Positions 36,351-47,238 of a stretch of 64,000 bases of DNA are shown piece after piece. The DNA is from Rheum nobile. Lineage: Eukaryota > Streptophyta > Magnoliopsida > Caryophyllales > Polygonaceae. The stretch covers positions 5,394,001 through 5,458,000 of the forward strand of contig WOAB01000689.1 in the NCBI GenBank assembly GCA_027886185.1, read 5' to 3'. Made by a program: the position numbers and the translations under genes. The number at the start of each line of letters is the position of its first letter. Within the stretch, counting starts at the first letter, position 1. The notes beneath the pieces are model-generated. The model did not search any database. It worked only from the letters and a program-made list of their open reading frames with translations, and was not told the origin of the DNA.

Positions 36351-36742
36351 TGTTCTTCGGTTCAGCTCCTGTGACACTTCCGTAGAAATGCCATAACTTT
36401 TGATTCCCAACTCGGATTGCGCTCATATTTTGAGGACTTGCGGTAGACTTCAAGATCTAACTCCTCGAGTTGGAATCACTCCATTCGGACATCTGAATAG
36501 AGATAACGAACCAATTGAATTCAGCCTACCGTTCTTCTACTCTTCATTGCACTCCCTTGGCATCTACTACTGGTGGCTTCCTCCTCAGTGTCTCATATGA
36601 TCTCCAAAACCGCTCAAACACCTCCAAAAACACCAGCTTCGCCCCCAAACACCATGCACATGAATGTGTCTAAATCTACCCGAATGGCACCAATAAATCC
36701 TCTAATGACTCTTAGTTAAGCCCTACAAAGTAGTGCTTATCA

Positions 36743-37042
36743 CACATCTTGTTGATTAAGAGCATTGTTGATGAGCATGGCAGCCTTGCAGTTCTTCTCC
36801 ATGATTTGGAGATACTCTTGATCCCATTTCTTCAGCTTTTTCTTTTTCTCAAGATCAGCAATCTCAAGATCTCCAAGGGAGATGACCAACCAGCATTGGT
36901 AATCATTGCTTTGAACCCACTTGATGAAGAGAGCCTTCCAATGTTGGTATTGGCCAGCGAACAACAAAGAAGGCCTTGAAGAGTTCAAACCAACTTCGAC
37001 AGTGGTAGCAGTCATCGTTACCTGAAAATCTGTAAGTAACAC
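36743..37042 (-). pseudogene. Copia gag, N-terminal part
   Basis: Starts at the ATG at 37042, just inside the primer-binding site. It shows SLLFAGQYQHWKALFIKWVQ and NDYQCWLVI, typical of the gag N-terminus, and stops being gag at 36743, where the solo LTR was inserted. The protein continues at 31413. Confidence 0.8.
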
Positions 37043-37060
37043 ACAATCTAGAACAAACCT

Positions 37061-37072
37061 GCTCTGATACCA
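37061..37072 (-). other. Primer-binding site (tRNA-Met initiator) of the large copia element
   Basis: Minus strand TGGTATCAGAGC, two bases from the LTR end at 37075. Confidence 0.9.
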
Positions 37073-37074
37073 AT

Positions 37075-37939
37075 TGTTGAATCGAGTGTGTTAGTATAAG
37101 GAACGGTATAACTTTTCATTGGGCAGCGGAATATCGTAACAAAATAACAGTGTAACAGACAAAGTTCCTTAGAGAAGAAAACTTAATCAATCAACTAGTT
37201 GACTAAGAAAAACCTCTACCTCTAGGTTTCCCTAGTAGGATTTCAAAAGTCTACTTGTGTTATTAATTCTGGAATTACAATCAAGCAAGTCTTATCTCAA
37301 TCTAGTTTACTCCTAGATATCTAGACCTCTTATTGTAACGTTCCTAACGACACTTAAGGCAATCAAAACCCTAACAAGTACTCAACTCACCAAAGTCTCG
37401 TCCTTGTAAGTTCTTCTCTTTCTTCGAATGCTCTGAGTTCTGTAGAAATGTCGTAATTGCTTGTTTAAATGAAGTGGACAACTTCCTTTCTTATAGTCTA
37501 AGAATTCTATCTAATTTACCCTAGTTTTACTTAAGGAAAATAAGATAAAATAATCATATACAATATTTTCTAATCTTTCCTAACCAGAAGATCTTCAACA
37601 ACTTTATCTCTTGCGGCCCAAGTTGTTTCTTCAAGATCTCTTTCCATAAATAAGAGATTTGACAATCGCAAGGGTTACAACGCGCATCTCTGCGTTCCTT
37701 GGCGATGTTCCCTTTCCTTTTTTGTTCACTAACGCGTGTCTCTGTTTTTCATTTGTTTCAGCGCGTTGTTCCTCATTGTTGACTTCTTTGTTCCTTTCAT
37801 TCTCTATTTTGATTCATTACATGGTTTTCATTGTTCCATTAAATCACATGTTTCCTGAAACTCATAGTCACACTAAAAAACATCAAATACTATTGAGTTT
37901 CTCATCATCAAAACTAGAGAGAATATCATCGTTCCAACA
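37075..37939 (-). repeat. 5' LTR (865 bp) of the large copia element
   Basis: TGTTGAATCGAG...GTTCCAACA, with inverted ends TGTTG/CAACA. Its partner is 22763-23627. Open frames inside (37659-38006) continue past the LTR end and are not real genes. Confidence 0.9.
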
Positions 37940-40487
37940 ACTTTTAATTAAAAAAGTTGGGTGTAGGGTCATGGAACTTACGAAACTATTTAACGCATGT
38001 CGATAACAAAAGGCGTCGAGGTTTTCTATGCTAAAAAGCGAAGACAAAGCGTCTAAATTTGCAACGCACATGGATTTTCCTTGGACACGTTGAAAAAACG
38101 TCGAGAGAAAAACGTCGAATTTCTACCCATTTTCTAATAGTAAGCTTATTTATATTGTTTAATATTAGTAATATAGAAAAATTTACTATACAATTTAGGA
38201 GGACACCAATGACCATTAATTTTTCAATTAATAAGCCTTTAAATAACCCTAACTAGTTTTAAAATATTAATAGCCGTGTCAAAGGACTAAGCCTTAAAAA
38301 ACTCCGACTGGAGTAAAGCATTTTGGAGTACCCCCAATGTTACCTCTTCCTGAAAATCCTACATCGGCCTGATTCGGCCATTTGGTCTAGTGACACCCAA
38401 ACAGGATTAGTCATTTCTGACTAATCACATGGTCATACGTTGTACCTTCATTATGCATGTTCATAATAACCGGCCAAATGCTATGTCATGTACGTAGCTA
38501 CATTAGTCATTTATGACCATCCAGTAGCTAGCTTCCACTACAAAAAAAAAAAGACAAGATACTACGTACTATTCTAAAGTTAAAAAGATAAGATTCTAGT
38601 ATTCTATCACCGAAAGGAGAAAAAGGCCAAAATATATTAAAAAAAAGAGAGGAAGGCACATGGTAAACAAATAAATATAGAAGGTACTTTTTCTATATAT
38701 ATACCATGTAAATATTAACATCTTGATATGTTTAAATTATTATAGCGGATTATTTTTAACAACTTTTTTATAAAAAAAACTCACATCTAAAGTTCGTATG
38801 GAAGAATCTATGTCTAGCAATGAAAATTTCTAAAGAAGAAGAACCTTTGCTTGTAATCATGCAGATAATATTTATGGCTGATGTAGGAGTGTAGGAATGA
38901 TATCATCGGTCGTAAGGTAATCAACTGCTTGATTTGTCTCCCTGTAACAATGAAAAACTAGAACTGATTCGAAATGGCTTAGTAGAGAAGTAATATCTAA
39001 TACTATTATTCGATTTCTCAAGGTATTTTCCAAATGTTGGATCATTAGTGTTACGTCTAAGAAAACAAATGTTTTGTTCTTATAAATTATGCAGCAGAAT
39101 AAAACACAAAAAAATATGAATTTTAGAACACAACACTTAGAGTGGAAAACTCCAAATAGCCAACCAACTACTTAAAGCAAAATCACTACCTTCTAGTTTC
39201 ACTAGAGAGAATTTAGAAAAGAGTTATTTATCTTATTGATTTCTTGTTCGCTTATAAGTGTAGCTCGGACTTATTTCCACCTAGTCTTGAATCACTCCTA
39301 CCACTTCAACTCACGAACTCAATCTACAAAGACTCGAAGGCTTCTTCTCTCAGTTGCACTGATGCTTTGGTTTGGCTTCGTTAACCATCAAAATGTAATT
39401 CTCATCCACTTATATACGGTTTTCTAAATAAACCTAGACTTGAAATGAGATATTTTCTTTCTTTCCCAGCAAGCAAAAGATATCCCAACTAATTCCACCT
39501 TAACCTAAGATTACATATAATATTTTTTATCGTAAAATATAACCTAAAGATAAGCATAATCTTCTCTCTCCTTCATTCTTCAAAACCGACAAGGACCACG
39601 TACGATCTTCATCAGTCTTCTGATCGTGATCGTATCACATCTTGACGAGATCTTATTCAAGTAAAAAATTTCTTTTTTTATCAAAGCATGCGTCAATATT
39701 TCAGCCTCTTTGTTTCTTTCGAAGTAACGTTCAGTCTAGAAGATCTTGCCTTTCCTCTCAATTCTCAAGGCATTATTGTTCCATATATGTGACATATTTA
39801 CTTTAAGTTCCCTAAAAAATTCAACACATATATATATATTAGCTAAATGTTTGTTACTATCGATAATTTAGGAATTCAACACCAAATTAAATACCTTTGA
39901 TTGAGTTATTATCTCATTTTATTATTAATTTCTTTGTATTTAAGGAGAATGCTCTTCGAATGTGGTTTAAGGCATCGATTGCTTCTGTTTACAAGTAGAC
40001 ATTTCATGAATCCGTTTTCGCCATGTCGATCAGTACGTACTCGAGTCTACCAGACTTTACACTTGATCTATTTCGTTCTTATAAGCTATTCCTTTCTTCC
40101 ATTGTAAATGATATCCGATCGATCCGGTAATCAAAAAGTACATACACTACGTACGTATATAAACAATTTTGTATCTGCTAAGCTTGATAAATAGGAAATT
40201 TCATTATCAAAGATCGGAGGATCGGACATATATGCTGGTCTTGTTAGTACGTATTACAAGATAATTTCAAACGTACGAATCTAATCAAGTACACAACTTG
40301 ATGTCATCATTCAACAATTACAACCATTTAACATGCCTAGCTCGTCGTGGCCCTAAACATACAAAGATGATGGACCACGTAGAAGCCGGAATAGAAATTG
40401 TGATTAATGTATGATGGAATTAATCAAGGTGGACTAAATTGGTTTTTGAAGAGTAAATATACATATGGATGCATGTGGCCTGTATAA
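37940..40487. other. No gene seen; AT-rich DNA with old repeat fragments
   Basis: Around 38010-38125 the word ACGTCGA recurs in a way typical of a decayed DNA transposon. Around 39050-39430 the phrase GAGTGGAAAACTCCAAATAGCC and its surroundings resemble LTR sequence, but no partner or end was found. Bases 40100-40487 are probably the 3' UTR and downstream region of the UGT gene. Confidence 0.4.
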
Positions 40488-41873
40488 CTACCTGGTGATG
40501 TGAGCAATGAAAGAATCCATCTCCAAGCTGGAAACACCGCCGGCAGACACGGAGGCCTGCACCTCCGCTGCTAACTCGGCGGCTCTCCGCCTCATCTGGC
40601 GGCCTTCCTCGGACGCCATCAGCCTCCTGACGGCGCTCTCGACGGCGGACGCGGTGACCAGCCCGTCCCATTCCTCAAGAAGGGCCAGGCCCACACTCAA
40701 CACCCGGGTCACCAAGACGCCGTTCTTGGGCTGGTCCGAGTGCATCGGCCACGCCGCCATCGGCACCCCCATGCTGATGCTCTCCATGCACGAGTTCCAC
40801 CCGCAGTGGCTCAAGAACCCCCCCGTGGCCGGGTGCCCCAGGATGTCCATCTGCGGGGCCCACTCCCGCACCACCAACCCCCTCTCCCCCACGCGCTCTT
40901 CAAACCCTCCCGGCACCTCCGCGTCTCCTCTTGCGGCGGCGTCGGCTCCTCTCACCACCCACATGAACCGCTGCTCGCTCCGCTCCAGCCCCGTCGCCAA
41001 CTCCCTTATCTGACCCTCGCTCAGCGATATCGTGGTCCCGAAGGAAACGTACAGCACCGAGTCCGGAGGCTGCCTGTCGAGCCAGTCCAGGCACGTGTGC
41101 TGCTTACGTGTCCTGCCAACCGGGTTGAGTGGCCCCACCGCGTACAGCTTCTTGTTGGCGTTCAGGGGAAGCTTTTGCAGGAGGCGGAGGTACTTGTCCT
41201 CGATGGAGCGGCTCGTGTTGTAGAGCCTCCCGGAGCTCAGGCTGAGGAAGGTGTACTGCTTGGCCATGAAGTCGGCGAAGTCGCGAGTGAAGCAGCCTTG
41301 GTTAGGCGGGATGTGGGTGGCTAGGAGGGCGTCGGAGGGGGGGAGTTGGAGGTCAGCGGGCTTCCCGCTCAGCTCCCAAATGTAGAAGAAGAGGGCGAAG
41401 GCGGAGACGGTGTGGAAGGTGTAGGACTCGGCGTTGGAGATGGACCCCGCGTCTTGGATGACGGAGCCCATGAGGCTGTCGTGGACCACCACCACCCGCT
41501 TCATCTCCGGCGCCAGGCCGCGTAGCAGCCTCGACACGGGCTCCCGAAGCTGGGAGGCCGCTTCGAAGACCGGCTGGAGGTGGCTGGGGAAACTTGAGGT
41601 GGTCGGGTCGGGTTTGGGAGGGTCAAGAGGGTCGAGTTGGAAGTCGTGGAAACGGATCCTGGCCGAGGTCTGGGCGTCCCAGGCGTGGGCCCGGGCCTTG
41701 GCTTGCCGGTTGTGGGAGCTGGAGCCCACGTAGTGAACGCGGATGCCGTAGCGAGCTATGAGACCCGACAGCTGGAGGAGCTGGTTCAGGTGGCCCTGGG
41801 CGGGGAGCGGGACCACAACCACAGCCACCGCGGCGTGGCCGTGTGTCTTTTTGTCTGGGTACTGCCCCTCCAT
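40488..41873 (-). CDS. UDP-glycosyltransferase, zeatin O-glucosyltransferase-like (461 aa)
   Basis: A family 1 glycosyltransferase that moves a sugar, probably glucose, from UDP-glucose to a small acceptor in the cytosol. The 461-residue intronless frame has the normal length. The catalytic His is H28 (PLPAQGHLNQ) and its partner Asp is D132 (VVHDSLMG). The C-terminal PSPG box is complete at 44 residues, from WAPQMDIL to MHSDQ, ending in Gln as expected for UDP-glucose. The phrases HCGWNSCMESISMGVPMAAW and PLPAQGHLNQLLQLSGLI are those of cytokinin (zeatin) O-glucosyltransferases, group UGT93, so storage glucosylation of trans- or cis-zeatin is the best guess; the acceptor is not provable from sequence. 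The gene is much more GC-rich than its AT-rich surroundings, with G/C-ending codons. It appears intact. Confidence 0.93.
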   Translation of the reverse strand: MEGQYPDKKTHGHAAVAVVVVPLPAQGHLNQLLQLSGLIARYGIRVHYVGSSSHNRQAKARAHAWDAQTSARIRFHDFQLDPLDPPKPDPTTSSFPSHLQPVFEAASQLREPVSRLLRGLAPEMKRVVVVHDSLMGSVIQDAGSISNAESYTFHTVSAFALFFYIWELSGKPADLQLPPSDALLATHIPPNQGCFTRDFADFMAKQYTFLSLSSGRLYNTSRSIEDKYLRLLQKLPLNANKKLYAVGPLNPVGRTRKQHTCLDWLDRQPPDSVLYVSFGTTISLSEGQIRELATGLERSEQRFMWVVRGADAAARGDAEVPGGFEERVGERGLVVREWAPQMDILGHPATGGFLSHCGWNSCMESISMGVPMAAWPMHSDQPKNGVLVTRVLSVGLALLEEWDGLVTASAVESAVRRLMASEEGRQMRRRAAELAAEVQASVSAGGVSSLEMDSFIAHITR

Positions 41874-41930
41874 TGTTGTTTAATTAAGTCGTACGAACGT
41901 TATATACCATCATCAGTGTATGTAATGGCT

Positions 41931-41941
41931 ACATATATAAG
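41931..41941 (-). promoter_or_regulatory. Candidate TATA box of the UGT gene
   Basis: The minus strand reads CTTATATATGT about 60 bases upstream of the ATG, which would give a short 5' leader of roughly 30 bases. Confidence 0.4.
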
Positions 41942-42564
41942 CAATGCATTATATTTTGATTTCTTGTTTTCCTTTTTCATTTTTGTAGAATTTTGTGAAG
42001 CTGGTCGACCTGATCGATATATGGTCAACATCACGATCGAAATCTTTAGCTACTAGTTAACTAATAATACCCAGACAATGCATAATTTAATATTCATATT
42101 CATGTTTTGGTGGGTGTCATTATGTTACGGCATGCCAGCATATTGAAGTTCAATTTTCAATTTCAGCGAGATTCGAATCACGACATCCAAAACATTTTAA
42201 AATGTGTTTTTTCTAACAACTAAGTTTGAGTCGGCAATGATGTCACTAAAAAATGCCAAGCATTATTCTTTTTTTTTGTCTTGATCGTCTGGTTCGACCA
42301 GTTAAAGTCACTTTACGTTCAGACCGGGATACTGTTGGTATACGAAGTGGTAGACTCCTCCCATATCAGTGTCTCTATACACGTCTCCAGCAGGATTCGA
42401 ACTCAAGACCTCTAGATAAAACACTTAAGGGAGCATAGTGTCAAACCACTAGACGAACTGAATGTTGGTATTATTCCCGTTTTTTAAAGTGAACACAAAA
42501 TTAGAGGGGTCAATGGGATGGCAATCTCCGAAATTAGAGGAAATTTTTGTCATGGAACGAGAAT
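41942..42564. other. No gene seen; UGT upstream region
   Basis: No coding frame supported. It ends at the left LTR of the TRIM element. Confidence 0.45.
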
Positions 42565-43065
42565 TGCAAAAGTCCGTGGGCCCATAGACTGGGGGTCGTG
42601 CGGACACAAGCGCATAGGCGCAGATAAGCCTAGTAGGGTTCCATCCTAAAACCAATTGGCAATAGGAGGAGTAGCCCATTAAGCTTATATATACTAGATA
42701 AGTTATGTCTCAACTTTAGATGTGGGATGTTTATATTCTAACACGCCCTCACAAGTGCAACGGGCGGGCAATTGATCAGGCCCAGTTGACACTTGGACAA
42801 ACGGGTGTGGGTGGGCATCTCAATCTCTTTATAGTCAGACCCAACGAACCCAAGAAAGGGACCCATGACCAAACCCGCTCTGATACCATATGAAAGTCCG
42901 TGGGCCCATAGACTGGGGGTCGTGCGTACACGAGCGCATAGGCGCAGATAAGCCTAGTGGGAATCCATCCTAAAATCAATTGATAATAGAAGGAGTAGCT
43001 CATCAAACTTATATACTAGACAAGTTATGTCTCAACTTTAGATGTGAGATGTTTATATTCCAACA
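42565..43065 (-). mobile_element. Complete TRIM retrotransposon, about 500 bp
   Basis: Two LTRs of 179 and 175 bases (42565-42743 and 42891-43065), both carrying AGTCCGTGGGCCCATAGACT and ending ATTC(T/C)AACA, flank only 147 bases. The minus strand shows a tRNA-Met primer-binding site (TGGTATCAGAGC, 42877-42888) two bases from the right LTR, and TGAGGGCG beside the left LTR as polypurine tract. It has no coding capacity, so it must use proteins from other elements. Flanking 5-mers are AGAAT and AGAGA, an imperfect duplication. Confidence 0.88.
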
Positions 43066-45224
43066 AGAGAAAATAAATGGAAACGAGAATGTGCGGCAAA
43101 CCAATTTCCCATACGAGATAGGGACAATTATCCCAAACCCGTTTTCCGCAGATATAGACAATGATCCTAAACCCGTTTTTCGCTGCACCTAGCTCCCCAA
43201 TGAAGAATTTTAGTAGATCTTGTGATTCATACTAGTATCAGACTTACGCATTTTTTTGTTTGGTCTAATTTGTTATCATTTTACTATCTATGGATTTATC
43301 AAAATAATAATGAAAAGTATAAATTTTTGATATTATCTATATTGATAGGTTTCAATAGTTGAATGAATTTTAAATAGTTTATTTAATTAATAACTAAGTA
43401 TTTACTTTCATTAATAACTATTTGGTCATTTGACCAATGAGAACTTCTTGAATCTAGAATGCATGATTGGGATTTTAATATACTATCTATAATATACCGT
43501 ACCATATAAAATTATGATTACTTTTTATTAAAATTTGACGTAATTTTTCTATATTAAATCTGTTTTTTTAATCTTATATAACGTACAATGCTTATTATGA
43601 TTGACTAAATTTTATGACAAATTATATGATCTTATTATTAAAAAAGCAATAAAGACGAAAAATTCAACAAAAAAATTCACGAAAAAGGTAAATCGAAAAA
43701 GGTAGACGTGGACGGGGATTTCTCAACGAGGATGGGGACTTCGCATGGATATGTGGATGATTTTCAATCCCCGAACGAGAATGGAAACCGGAAGGTAAAA
43801 CTTACACAATGATGGGGAAGGGGAGGGTAGTCGACACCCCAAATCCGCCTCCTTGACATCCCTATACAAAACGACATATCCTTTCAAGTAAAGAATAGCA
43901 TATAATTTTTACAAAATTCTTACAAACAAGATCAACACTCTATTCCTATAGTAAAAAATGTCTCGAAATCTGCCAAGCTGAGCTGAAGGAAAAGTATCCA
44001 AATAATCTTGGATAAATCTCTCAATATATAAAGCGGACTAATATCATGTGAGGCGAGAAAGTCTACAATCGTGTTATATTTTCTAAAACAATAAAAAACT
44101 AATAACGATTCGAAGTGATTTATTAGGAAAATATAGTGTCAAGAATTATTGTTTGTATTCTCGGCGGAATCTCAAAAATTCCTTTCAAATCAAATATCAC
44201 ATTTAGATTATCTCCTTTAATTATTAATTTCTTTATGTTTAGTAAAAAAAATTCCTTATTCCTTGGAACAAAGCATATATATGTCTCACATTATAATACA
44301 AGAGCATTAAATTTGTTCTATCAGAGTATAGAATAAAATTGTCATGATTTTGTAAAATATTATGATTAATATGGGAAGACATATCACTTTTTTATCCATT
44401 AAAATATAGTTTAACCCCTCCCGAATTTTTTATCCAAATTCTATTATCCCTTTTATTCCTTATTGTTTTCTAATATGATTTCTAATTTCTAAAGTATCAT
44501 TTTTAAAAGTAATCAAGACTGTAGAATTGCTAAGTCGGAGGGTAATGAACCAATACTCTTATTTTTCGATTTTTCTAGTCTGTGTGCATGGACACATGCT
44601 AACAAGATAAAATACTTATCTTTAAAATATTCTCTAAAAGAGAATGAGTAAATCCTTAGCAAACAAAATCAAACTAATGACTAAAAAAATTATTGCTAAA
44701 AATGGAGTTGTTAGAGTGGACACACATACACTAGAAAAAACTATAGGAAAAAACGGCAATAGCTTATATGTTGGTTTGAAAATAGAAACCAACTGCTATT
44801 TTATTGTCTACATTTCTCAACTTAACTGTTACTAATTATTTGAACTTATACGTTATTTTAAAAAATTAAATATTTAATTAAGAGTAGATTATGATAATTA
44901 TTATTGAAATTTATTCTTATTTAATGTCTTGATTTTAAATTAAGTGTAAGGTTTGGTTCATAAACAAATTTTCATGATCTAAATATCTCATGAAGTGATA
45001 TCAAATACGGAGTATATGTTTTTGGTTTAATTTTATTTTTTGGAAAAGTTCAGATATTCTAATTTTTAAGATTTTCAATTGCTTTGCAAAATACAGAAGG
45101 TGAATAATATTTCACAATATCTAAATATCTCCAAAATAATCTATCACCAATAATAAACTTCCCTTAATACCCTCGACTCTAATAAAAAAAAAAGGAAAAA
45201 TGACTATAAATAATAGCAACCATC
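43066..45224. other. No gene seen; AT-rich intergenic DNA
   Basis: Strongly AT-rich. A short plus-strand frame at 44644-44835 (63 codons) has no recognisable domain and composition typical of noise. Confidence 0.5.
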
Positions 45225-45475
45225 ATCTTTGAACAAAAAATAATACGAACTTTAAAAATTAAAAAAACGTACCTAAACTATGACAATATAAACAAAAAAT
45301 AGTATAAGCATATTTTTTCCAGTGAATTTTCTAATGAGTATGCTGAGATGGAGCCAAAATTTTAATTTGTCAAAAAAATTACACTTTATTTGTATAACAA
45401 TGAATGGTTTGTTTAAAAAGTGATATGTCAAAAAATATTATTGATTTTCTTTTGTTCGTGTTATTTGTATAACAA
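45225..45475. repeat. Diverged partial copy of the 8323-8853 MITE family
   Basis: Shares AATATAAACAAAAAAT(A/G)GTATAAGCATATTTT, GTGAATTTTCTAA, TGCTGAGATGGAGCC and GGTTTGTTTAAAAAGTGAT with the left arm of that MITE. The inverted right arm is not evident. Confidence 0.7.
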
Positions 45476-45683
45476 ATCATGGCTATAATCATTTATAATT
45501 TATAATCTATAAAACATAAAAAGTTATTTTTTTCTATACAATAAATGTACTCATTCATTATCAAGCTTATTTTCTTTTCATATAGTAAGCCATTTAGAAA
45601 CAATAAAGTTATTTAATATCAATCAAGTATTATAAGTCCAATAAATTAAAGATGATGAGACTAAACAAATGTAAATTAAAAAT

Positions 45684-46368
45684 ACGGAAATTTCGCGTGG
45701 TACCCCCGAGGTATGGCGAATTTTGCCTGGTGCCCCAAAGATTAACCAATTTCACGTGGTGCCCTCGAGGTTTAAATTTTTTTCGGCATATGCCCTAAGT
45801 TAATTCCCTTCACGGAATGGTTAATTCTGTTAAAAAAAAAAAAAAAAGAACAAACAGACATATCCACGTATCGTCTTCTTCAACTCACACCCTAAACCCG
45901 ACTCCTACCTTCTCCTCCCTTGACCCATTGGCGACCCAGCTTCTCCTCCCTCAACCCTTATCCTCCCTCATCGTCTCCACTTTCCATTCGCAGCCCAAGC
46001 TAGAAGGCAATGGTTCGCGCGCAGTCGCCTTCGCCCCGCTCGGTTCCCTGACGACGTTCGCCTCCACTCCGCTCGCCACCGCCCCGCTCGGTTTGATTCA
46101 GGTAGGCTTTCAATCTTGTAATTTCGGTTTGAATAGACCTCTTTCAGTGGTGATTTAGGGATTGGTGATTTAGGGTTTTTTTTAAGTCTGTTGATATTTG
46201 GGGGCTGATTGGAAGCAAGGATGATTTTAGGATATTAAAGATAGAAGATTTCAGTTCTTTCCTTGTTTTTATCTGGTCCCATGTTCATTGGCTTCACCCC
46301 TATTCTTGAGTTCTCAATGCAAAACCTTCGAGATCGTCTAATACTTAGCTGAGTTGGAGATTTGGGAT
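45684..46368 (+). repeat. Left terminal inverted repeat of the MULE, with promoter and first noncoding exon
   Basis: Pairs with 50826-51510. The outer 150 bases are simple blocks (TGGTGCCC...). The inner part is GC-rich and holds a donor CAG|GTAGGC at 46101/46102, which with the acceptor at 46641-46642 would form a 5' UTR intron in front of the GRF gene. A 113-codon frame (45817-46158) occurs in both TIRs but crosses this donor and is probably leader sequence. Confidence 0.85.
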
Positions 46369-46656
46369 TCCTTGATTTATTCCCCATTGTATTTGGATTT
46401 GTCTGGAACTTGGTTGCGCTTGGATTTTCAATACTGCCTGTGGTTCCTTCACAGGCTGCCTGTGGTTTCTCATATAAATCTTCCAATTTCGCATTGTGCG
46501 AATTTGGCTGCATGTGGTTCCTTCACAGGCTGCACTGTGCAGGCCAGAATCTTGTACAAAATCACAAATGATACTATGTAGAATCAGTTTGTTGTTTGTT
46601 TGTTGTTAAAATTAGTTGCTTGTTTGTTGTCTCAAAATCTAGGTGATTTGTAAAAA

Positions 46657-47238
46657 ATGAGTGGTCAATCGTCAACAAGTTGGCGAACAAATGTTAGAAA
46701 TTGTGAAAGCATTTTTTGCTCGCACCAACTACCTGATGTGGTATTGACGGTGACCGACCAGAACAAAGCTAGCTATGGAAAACAATTTTATAAGTGCCCT
46801 AAGTGGAAGGTATCTATGTCTCTTAAAATTTTCATTTACCTACATTACTAGTTTGTGTTTGAATTTATGTCAGATTCTTGGTTTATATTTTGATTGCAGG
46901 GTATGTACGATTGTGGTTTCTTTAAGTGGTGTCATAATGAGACTTCTACTACGGGATCAAATATACAAGTGGATAATGAAAATGAAGATTTTAAATCAAA
47001 AACGAAGACACTTGAAGAAAAAATTGCAAAGATGAAAGGAAAGAAGAAGACATGGAAAATGAAGGCTAAAGAACTCGCAGCTAAAAACGGTGACTTGAAG
47101 ACTGAAAATTCTATCTTGAAGACACAAAATCATATGATTGCTACAAGAGAAAAAATAGCTATGAGACTTGTTCTATGTTCTTGGTTTCTCGGTGTTCTTG
47201 TACCACTAGTTTTTTATGCCTTCTTAAACTTTAAGTAG
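46657..47238 (+). CDS. GRF zinc-finger protein with coiled coil and C-terminal hydrophobic segment, MULE gene
   Basis: Two exons, 46657-46809 and 46900-47238, joined in phase 0 by a clear GT...AG intron, give about 163 residues. Residues 16-65 form a GRF-type zinc finger (C-x4-C, then GKQFYKCPKW and CGFFKWCHNE), a nucleic-acid-binding module. Residues about 75-130 are a lysine/glutamate-rich coiled coil (KTLEEKIAKMKGKKKTWKMK). The end, LVLCSWFLGVLVPLVFYAFL, is hydrophobic and could anchor the protein in a membrane. It is transcribed away from the left TIR towards the transposase. No stop or frameshift interrupts it. GRF fingers with this layout are common in plant transposons and may help the element's replication; its role here is unknown. 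Confidence 0.8.

Larger units (their letters stand above)
31414..36742. mobile_element. Solo LTR inserted in gag, itself split by a CACTA element
   Basis: Starts TGATAACAAC and ends AGTGCTTATCA between two copies of CACAT (31409-31413 and 36743-36747), which interrupts gag codons on both sides. Without the CACTA insert it is about 1.46 kb and noncoding. The words AAGGGTCGAGTCCTCAGGGA near 31491 are typical of long LTRs of gypsy Tat/Athila-like elements; that lineage is inferred. I saw no primer-binding site, so a solo LTR is the best reading. Confidence 0.8.
22763..37939 (-). mobile_element. Large Sirevirus-like copia retrotransposon with 865-bp LTRs and nested insertions
   Basis: Two 865-base LTRs (22763-23627 and 37075-37939) share ends TGT(A/T)G...CAACA. 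Next to the right LTR is a tRNA-Met primer-binding site, so the element reads right to left: LTR, gag, protease, integrase, reverse transcriptase, RNase H, an extra ORF, LTR. Gag with a coiled-coil and two zinc knuckles, and an extra ORF between pol and the 3' LTR, fit the Sirevirus lineage. Removing the 5329-base insertion at 31414-36742 leaves about 9.8 kb. Flanking 5-mers (AGGAT, ACTTT) do not match, so a target-site duplication is absent; recombination between two related copies is one explanation. The element is dead: pol has six in-frame stops and key residues are changed. Confidence 0.88.

Noticed and set aside
40740..41324. 194-codon plus-strand frame opposite the UGT gene
   Set aside because: Antisense shadow of a GC-rich coding region; rich in His, Pro and Arg with no domain. 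The UGT on the other strand explains it.
45817..46158. 113-codon frame present in both MULE TIRs (also 51036-51377)
   Set aside because: It is repeated only because the TIR is repeated, and it runs across the predicted 5' UTR splice donor; more likely leader sequence than a protein.
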